From: Chitinophaga horti
GTDB lineage: Bacteria > Bacteroidota > Bacteroidia > Chitinophagales > Chitinophagaceae
Direction of reading: 5' to 3'
DNA: 64,000 nt
Assembly: GCF_022867795.2 (NCBI RefSeq)
Contig: NZ_CP107006.1
Location: forward strand, 1,426,001-1,490,000
Positions 58,964 through 64,000 of this stretch are shown here, piece after piece (positions within the stretch are counted from its first letter, which is position 1; each line of letters begins with the position of its first letter). The notes under the pieces were generated by a model. That model did not search any database, was not told the DNA's origin, and was given only the letters and a program-made list of their open reading frames with translations. A program made the translations under genes and the position numbers.

Positions 58964-59797
58964 ATGAAACTGATTCCTCGAATCTTACCCGCTTTATTAG
59001 CCCTGTTTATGCTTTCCTGCAAGAAGGAAGTGCGCACGGAAAAAGTAAGCATTGATGACCAGCAGGCAGCCATTGCCGCCGCTACCTGGGAAACAGTGCT
59101 GGATAATACTTCATTTGCGAATTACACTGCCTTTGAATCGAAATGGAACTACCTGTACCCATGGGGTTCCGACCATAACGGCAGCGCAAGGATGTACGCC
59201 AGCGCTACCGATCACAATCACGTTTATCTCACCAATGACGAGTTGCACATCCTCGCCACAAAGATCAGCTGGAACGAAGGTAACAGCACGTCTACGCCTT
59301 ATTACGCGATCAAGTACCATTCAGGTGCCGTAAATGTGAAACAACATGTATTGATCAATGACCAGTTCCCGAACTGGGAAGTGAAATGTGACTTCCAGGC
59401 GCCGTCTGTATTAGGCTCCTGGCCTGCGTTTTGGCTGACCGGTGTAAACAGCTGGCCGCCGGAAAGTGACATCATGGAGTTTAAAGGAAATAACAATAAC
59501 TGGCAGAACACCTTTCGTACATCCTCTGACGTGAGCAGTACCATCACGGCGGTATCTAACCCCGGTGCCTGGCATACTTACCGGGTGTGGATTACGAAAA
59601 CGAGCGCCACGGACGTAGCGATTCACTATTACATCGATGGGGTGTGGAAGGCGCAACATAACGCGAACTTCGTGGGCAAACCTTTGTATGTGATTATTAA
59701 CATGCAGATGGAAGGTTCCAGCGGAACGCCCGGCCCAAGCGCCAATACATACCTGAAGGCACGTAACATTTACATCGGCCGCACAAGGGCTTACTAA
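58964..59797 (+). CDS. GH16-type glycoside hydrolase, lipoprotein
   Basis: 277 residues from ATG 58964, giving a lipoprotein signal ending FMLSC (Cys18); the longer frame from 58790 begins inside the repeat element. The catalytic signature ExDxxE is in PPESDIMEF (Glu167, Asp169, Glu172). WPAFWLTG and GVWKAQHNAN are further GH16 features of the jelly-roll fold. Probable endo-beta-glucanase, agarase or related activity; the subfamily cannot be set from the sequence alone. Likely exposed on the outer membrane. Confidence 0.88.
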   Translation: MKLIPRILPALLALFMLSCKKEVRTEKVSIDDQQAAIAAATWETVLDNTSFANYTAFESKWNYLYPWGSDHNGSARMYASATDHNHVYLTNDELHILATKISWNEGNSTSTPYYAIKYHSGAVNVKQHVLINDQFPNWEVKCDFQAPSVLGSWPAFWLTGVNSWPPESDIMEFKGNNNNWQNTFRTSSDVSSTITAVSNPGAWHTYRVWITKTSATDVAIHYYIDGVWKAQHNANFVGKPLYVIINMQMEGSSGTPGPSANTYLKARNIYIGRTRAY

Positions 59798-59816
59798 TGG
59801 TATTGCCTGTGGTCTT

Positions 59817-61480
59817 TTATATGATCTGTGAGAGTTCGAGTCGTTGCCCGTCTTCGAATAACCGTACCCGCAAACGGATGTAGTCAATATCCTGTACTGA
59901 TGATTTGCAGTCAATCGCCTGCGCCGCAGCCGTGGCCGCGCTTTGCCCCAGGATCATAAATACAGGCTCCATACGGATGGAGCCATAGGCGATATGGGAG
60001 CTGGACACACATACGGGCACCAGTAAATTCTGGCACTCAGTTCTTTTAGGAATGATGGCACCATAGGAAATGCGGTAGGGCTTTGGTGCATCAATGCCGA
60101 TGTCGCCCTCATTCTGCACATACCCATCGCGGGTTACGTATCGTTGCGCATTATGAGCATCCAGGGTATACGAGCCCATACCGATCGACTGCCTGATGCC
60201 TCGCTTGCTAAGTACTTCATGTTCGGTCATCACTTCCTTACCGATCATACGCCGCGCTTCGCGGATGTACAACTGGTGCGGCCAGTTGCCATTGTCGCGA
60301 AACTCATCTCTCGCTAAGCCCCATTGCGACATCTGGTAACGAACGTCTCTCGGTATACGCGGATCGTTTGCCACGAAGTATAACCATCCTTTCTGATACA
60401 ATTCATGTTCTTTGATAATGGCTTTACGGCGTTCGTAATCGGCTTCAGGATAATCGTAGTTCATGCCGATATTATCGAAGCCGAAAGGACCGTGGTTGTT
60501 GGCGTCGGTCTTAAAATTGGGGATCGGATCAAACTTGTTAAATGTTTCGCGCCAGCCGGATTCGAATACACGTAACAAAAGTTCGTATTGCTGCGGATCG
60601 TAGCCTGCCGGTTTGCTGAAAGGGAGGCGGTTGGCCTTTTCGCGCGTGAGGCATAGTCGAAAGCAGTAGGCTTGTATCCGTTTGTCTCCATCGCCCCGGC
60701 GGCCCGGCAATTCCGGTGATATGCGGGAAGTAGTCCGCTGGCAGGGTCGCCGGGAATTTTGTAAGCATGAATGCTTTTTTTGAAGTAGTGACCATGGTGT
60801 AGCACGCCTACCTGTATGCCATTCCATTGCTCATTGTATACACGGTTCGCCTCGCGGCCTACATGGTAACTTACGCCGGCAGCGGCCATCAGGTCACCTT
60901 CGTAAGTAGCGTCGATAAAGATTTTGCCGGCGTACACTTTGCCACTGAGCGTTCGGATAGATTGTATATTGGGCCCGTTTTTAACAACGCCGCTTTTGCG
61001 GTCGAGCCACTCGTCGCGGTAAACAGTGATTTTATGTTCACGGATAAAGTCTTCAAAAATCTTTTCTGCTACATGTGGTTCAAAAATCCACATCGTACGT
61101 TCGTCACCGTCCATGGCTGGTGTGCCTTGTCCCTTGTTACCATAATCCACCTGTGCCTGCCAGCGCCATGCACCCGGCGTTTGATAGTGAAGGTAAACGC
61201 GGTGGTAAAACTCGCGGGCCAGTCCACCGATCGTTGATTTATTACCGGTATCGGTAAAGCCTAATCCACCGGAAGTTAATCCACCTAAATGTTTGTCAGG
61301 AGAAACGATGATCACGGTTTTACGCAGCTTGCGGGCCTGAACGGCAGCAGTAACGGCAGCAGAAGTACCTCCATAAATAATAATGTCGGCTTCGTACCTG
61401 GGGGCGGAACGGCCGTAGCCTGGCGCCGGGCTAAGAAGTTGGTACATAGCCAGACCTGCCAGTAGCAGCATTTTTCTCAT
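59817..61480 (-). CDS. FAD-dependent oxidoreductase, secreted (one frameshift)
   Basis: Corrected length about 554 residues. Signal peptide (ending APGYGRSA), then the FAD-binding Rossmann motif (ADIIIYGGTSAAVTAAVQA) and GGLTSGGLGFTDTGN, typical of the FAD_oxidored (PF12831) family found in Bacteroidota sugar loci. The frame breaks near 60723-60728. On the coding strand, CTTCCCGGCATATC instead of CTTCCCGCATATC gives GLLPGISPELPGRRGDGDKR and continues to IQAYCFRLCLT, MSQWGLARDEF and GQSAATAAAQAI at the C-terminal FAD site. The stop is at 59817. Substrate unknown; the context suggests oxidation of a sugar or glycan fragment. The neighbouring GH16 gene is convergent. Confidence 0.87.
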
Positions 61481-61713
61481 GACTTGTTGGTCTTTTAGAC
61501 GGTCCTATTTGCTTAACGGCAATGTTTAAAATTGATTTTGAGGCTATCGTTATTGTTTACCATTCTGTTCGCTAAATATAGGCATTGCAGCCGGTTTATA
61601 AAAATATTAACAACGGAAGTTGCATCAACATCGACAATGGATTACTACTTTTAGTAAGCCCGTTTTGCAGGCGCTCTATATCAACAATACCTGTGCCGCT
61701 AATACTGTAACCC

Positions 61714-62232
61714 ATGAAAATTTTTCGCTGGACGATCTGCAGCCTCGCTATTCTCTATGCCTTAACCGCTACGTTTGCCATCACCAAAGGCCAGCAGCTT
61801 CCATATGAATTTAAAGATGCACATCTACGGCAGGAATATTATACTAACATGATCTGGCTGTTGCCGGTCGCTATATTGGCGACGTTGGTGGTCACGGTTC
61901 GCGAAAGTTTCTCGTCGGGGAAAAATACCCTCATACTGGTGGGCACTTTGCTCATAGCCGCTTTGAGTGTGCGCATGCTGTTAACCCAACGTTCGCCCCT
62001 GTACGCCAATTGGGTGGATGTGACTGTCACCTACGAAAAGCGCGACAACCGGGAGATACGGATGGCCGAACAACTGCTGGACGTAGGTGCGTTGGGCTTC
62101 AAAGGTAGCCGTGAGGTAAAACTTAGCCCGTTTTTGGGTATTTTTAATAAGGTAGAGCCGGTGGACATCGAGCAGGCAGATAAAAGTGGATGGGTAAAGG
62201 TGGATCGCGCCGGCGCTGTTAAACACCCCTGA
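61714..62232 (+). CDS. Hypothetical membrane protein
   Basis: 172 residues. Three hydrophobic segments (about 5-22, 46-62, 73-90) are followed by a soluble C-terminal half containing VDVTVTYEKRDNREIRMAEQ and a Lys/Asp-rich end. No family recognised. TACTTTTA about 70 bp upstream is a weak promoter match. The following SRPBCC gene begins 2 bp after its stop. Confidence 0.65.
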   Translation: MKIFRWTICSLAILYALTATFAITKGQQLPYEFKDAHLRQEYYTNMIWLLPVAILATLVVTVRESFSSGKNTLILVGTLLIAALSVRMLLTQRSPLYANWVDVTVTYEKRDNREIRMAEQLLDVGALGFKGSREVKLSPFLGIFNKVEPVDIEQADKSGWVKVDRAGAVKHP

Positions 62233-62234
62233 GC

Positions 62235-62684
62235 ATGGAAAAACTTTTTGTAGATCAATCCATAGACATAAACGCCCCAGCCAGTATTGTATGGGAAGTA
62301 CTCACGCATCCCGACTTCAATATTCAATGGATACACGAATGGTGGCCTGAAATAAAAGAAGTAAAAACCGAATGGAAAACAGCTGGCCCGGTGCAATGGA
62401 TGACCGGCGAAGAGGAGATAGGTGCTGAAGGCCGCGTGTTTATTGCTAACCCGCCACTGTTGTTAAGTTACAGCTTTAGCGTGATCGGGAAGGAACCTGC
62501 CATGCAGGAAGACATCATTTATAAACTGGAGGAAATCGAATGCGGCACACGTTTGTCCGTTTCGGTGGGAGACTTCAGTGATTCGGAAGAACATATCGCC
62601 TGTTTTCCGGGGGCGGTGGTCGCATGGAGTAAGTCGCTGCCCAAAATCAAACAGCTTTCAGAACAGCAGATCGTTCATTTATAA
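62235..62684 (+). CDS. SRPBCC domain protein
   Basis: 149 residues. The opening VDQSIDINAPASIVWEVLTH and the helical end AVVAWSKSLPKIKQLSEQQ fit the START/Bet v1-like SRPBCC fold (AHSA1-type). It is similar in outline to the protein at 55067 but not a close copy. The last 6 bp overlap the convergent NTF2-like gene. Confidence 0.85.
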   Translation: MEKLFVDQSIDINAPASIVWEVLTHPDFNIQWIHEWWPEIKEVKTEWKTAGPVQWMTGEEEIGAEGRVFIANPPLLLSYSFSVIGKEPAMQEDIIYKLEEIECGTRLSVSVGDFSDSEEHIACFPGAVVAWSKSLPKIKQLSEQQIVHL

Positions 62685-63089
62685 TACCCCTTTCTCTTTC
62701 ATGACTGTTTCCTGGTCTTCATGCGAAATGTACATCACGATCTGTGGGTCGGTAGCGCGGTGGTACAACAGGTAATGCATGTCGAACACGATATTTTGCG
62801 CCCCTTCTTTCCGGTAACTGGCCGACCAGGTGACCTTTACCATCGTATAGGATTTGCTGATCGAATCGCCCGTAGTGTTCAATACCTGCATATCTACCAG
62901 GCCTGTTTTACGATTGAACTGATGGACTTGTGCCAGCCACTCGACAAAGCGTTCGTCGTTTTTGTAAACTTCGTTTCCATTGGGGCCTGCAGCGATAAAG
63001 CTGGGGGCGTAAAAGCTGGTTAAATCCTCATATGCCTCACTTGTAGAAGTTCGGGCATACCGGGCGAAAAAGTCCTGCAGCGCCGTCAT
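62679..63089 (-). CDS. NTF2/SnoaL-like protein
   Basis: 136 residues. Cone-shaped alpha+beta fold indicated by the helical start LQDFFARYARTSTSEAYEDL, LTSFYAPSFIAAGPNG and the closing beta strands (SYTMVKVTWSASYRKEG, VFDMHYLLYHR). Members range from enzymes to small ligand binders. No catalytic residues can be assigned. Confidence 0.78.
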   Translation of the reverse strand: MTALQDFFARYARTSTSEAYEDLTSFYAPSFIAAGPNGNEVYKNDERFVEWLAQVHQFNRKTGLVDMQVLNTTGDSISKSYTMVKVTWSASYRKEGAQNIVFDMHYLLYHRATDPQIVMYISHEDQETVMKEKGVL

Positions 63090-63152
63090 AGTGTTACATT
63101 TAGATGGGAAGTGCCTCTAAAACGGTGCCACGTCTTCCTGCGCCGGGCGCGG

Positions 63153-63497
63153 CTATTGACGGATTTTGAGCATTCGCTGCATCAGCTCGTTTAAGGTGTC
63201 GACGGGTAAATCGGCTTCCGGGTCGATGAGCAGTATCTTCATCCTTGCCCGTGTTTCCGGTAACAGGTCGGGGTGGTCGATGAGGTTACCGTCAACAATG
63301 CCAAGGTAAGGCTGCCCGTACTTTTTGTGCGTCCAAAGGTAACAATACATCTTTCCTTTATAGCAATAGAAAGGCATACGGTACTTCCAGGTTTCCGTAA
63401 GCGTGGGACTATATTGTAACAGGTAGCTGCGAAGCGCCAGCAGACAGCTTTTCACCGGTTCATCCTTCGATTGAAAATATTGATCGATGTCGCGCAT
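63153..63497 (-). CDS. DUF1801 protein
   Basis: 114 residues. LTETWKYRMPFYCYKGKMYC and KKYGQPYLGIVDGNLIDHPD match the DUF1801 family (YdhG/YjbR-like small proteins), which has no settled function; some members bind iron. It is divergent from the DUF1080 lipoprotein at the window edge. Confidence 0.82.
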   Translation of the reverse strand: MRDIDQYFQSKDEPVKSCLLALRSYLLQYSPTLTETWKYRMPFYCYKGKMYCYLWTHKKYGQPYLGIVDGNLIDHPDLLPETRARMKILLIDPEADLPVDTLNELMQRMLKIRQ

Positions 63498-63553
63498 GAA
63501 ATTGGGGTAAGATTGTTATATCTTGTACGATCACCAACGTACGCTTTGAAGTT

Positions 63554-64000
63554 ATGAAATATGCCATATACGCCCTCTGTTTCCTGGGACTTTTTTCCGC
63601 CTGCAGAACTGCCCGTCCGGCCAAAACCACGCAAGCCGAATGGAAATCGCTCTTCAACGGAAAGGATATCGAAGACTGGTTTGTGAAGATCCATCACCAT
63701 GAAGTGGGTGTTAATTTCGGGCAAACCTTTCGGGTGGAGGATAGCGTGATACAGGTACGGTATGACCAATATGGGGATTTTAACGACCAGTTCGGGCATC
63801 TTTACTATAAAATACCCTACTCGTACTACCATCTTTCGATGGAATACCGCTTCGTAGGCGAGCTGCATCGTGGCGCCCCGGGTTACACCCTGCGCAACAG
63901 CGGTGTCATGTACCACTCCCAGGACCCGCGCACCATGCCTAAAGAGCAGGACTGGCCTATTTCTATCGAGATGCAGTTCCTCGGCGGCCTTGGCGACGGC
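63554..64000 (+). CDS. DUF1080 (3-keto-disaccharide hydrolase type) lipoprotein, truncated by window edge
   Basis: The open frame from ATG 63554 runs off the window after 149 residues. The lipoprotein signal ends GLFSAC (Cys17). WKSLFNGKDIEDWFVKIHHH is the standard start of DUF1080 domains, and NSGVMYHSQDP and PISIEMQFLGGLGDG are conserved further motifs (concanavalin-like fold). Members are found with FAD oxidoreductases of sugar-oxidising loci and hydrolyse 3-keto sugars. An oxidoreductase gene lies about 2 kb upstream. Confidence 0.88.
   Translation, partial: MKYAIYALCFLGLFSACRTARPAKTTQAEWKSLFNGKDIEDWFVKIHHHEVGVNFGQTFRVEDSVIQVRYDQYGDFNDQFGHLYYKIPYSYYHLSMEYRFVGELHRGAPGYTLRNSGVMYHSQDPRTMPKEQDWPISIEMQFLGGLGDG

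Noticed and set aside
60538-60795. Small minus-strand gene inside the FAD oxidoreductase
   Set aside because: Third-frame shadow at the frameshift site; no family features.

Overview
The window reads as chromosome of a member of the Bacteroidota, most likely the family Chitinophagaceae (Chitinophaga-like). Signs are type IX secretion (T9SS) components and a T9SS type B C-terminal domain, CarboxypepD_reg/TonB-dependent receptors, lipoproteins with typical lipoboxes, sulphur-assembly genes in the order sufA-B-C-D-S-E-T, promoters of the TTG...TAnnTTTG type, and short or absent Shine-Dalgarno leaders. The genus is an inference; no rRNA or other marker gene is present.

Layout. 0.3-6 kb: an outer-membrane operon (TonB receptor, DUF4876 lipoprotein, DUF6850 barrel). 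7-13.8 kb: a complete SUF iron-sulphur cluster operon on the minus strand with a divergent SufR-like Fe-S repressor. 13.8-14.5 kb: a noncoding leader carrying an unusual head-to-head array of 11-bp repeats. 14.5-37.1 kb: a three-gene operon made of a ~6,726-residue SprB-like cell-surface adhesin with ~54 cadherin-like repeats, a PorP/SprF protein and a TPR/PD40 lipid-envelope protein. 37-42 kb: DEAD-box helicase, ECF sigma factor with a membrane partner, histone H1-like protein, small hypotheticals. 42-46 kb: phytase locus (TonB receptor plus beta-propeller phytase). 46-50.6 kb: DinB protein, the paired TIGR03916/TIGR03915 putative DNA-repair proteins, a HipA-like kinase/DUF3037 pair, tRNA-Lys. 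50.7-56 kb: Imm33-like protein, AraC regulators, siderophore-interacting protein, cation efflux transporter, SRPBCC protein, TetR regulator. 56-64 kb: carbohydrate genes (GH78 rhamnosidase, GH16, FAD oxidoreductase, DUF1080 protein) and small stress-type proteins.

A recurring theme is the reading-frame break. Four genes (giant adhesin, DEAD-box helicase, phytase, FAD oxidoreductase) are each split by what looks like the loss of a single base. Three of the four are explained by one missing G in a G-run. In every case the downstream frame is fully open and family-consistent. A shared cause in sequencing or assembly is the simplest explanation; I annotate each as one gene with a corrected frame and flag the alternative.

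The most distinctive biology is the giant adhesin operon. Its middle holds twelve perfectly spaced 285-bp repeats (26298-29717), six of them almost identical, with evidence of a 1,140-bp higher-order duplication and a sharp change of synonymous codon style inside one copy. Dispersed repeats (a 24-bp family in four places and a ~100-bp inverted-repeat element in two places) lie between genes.
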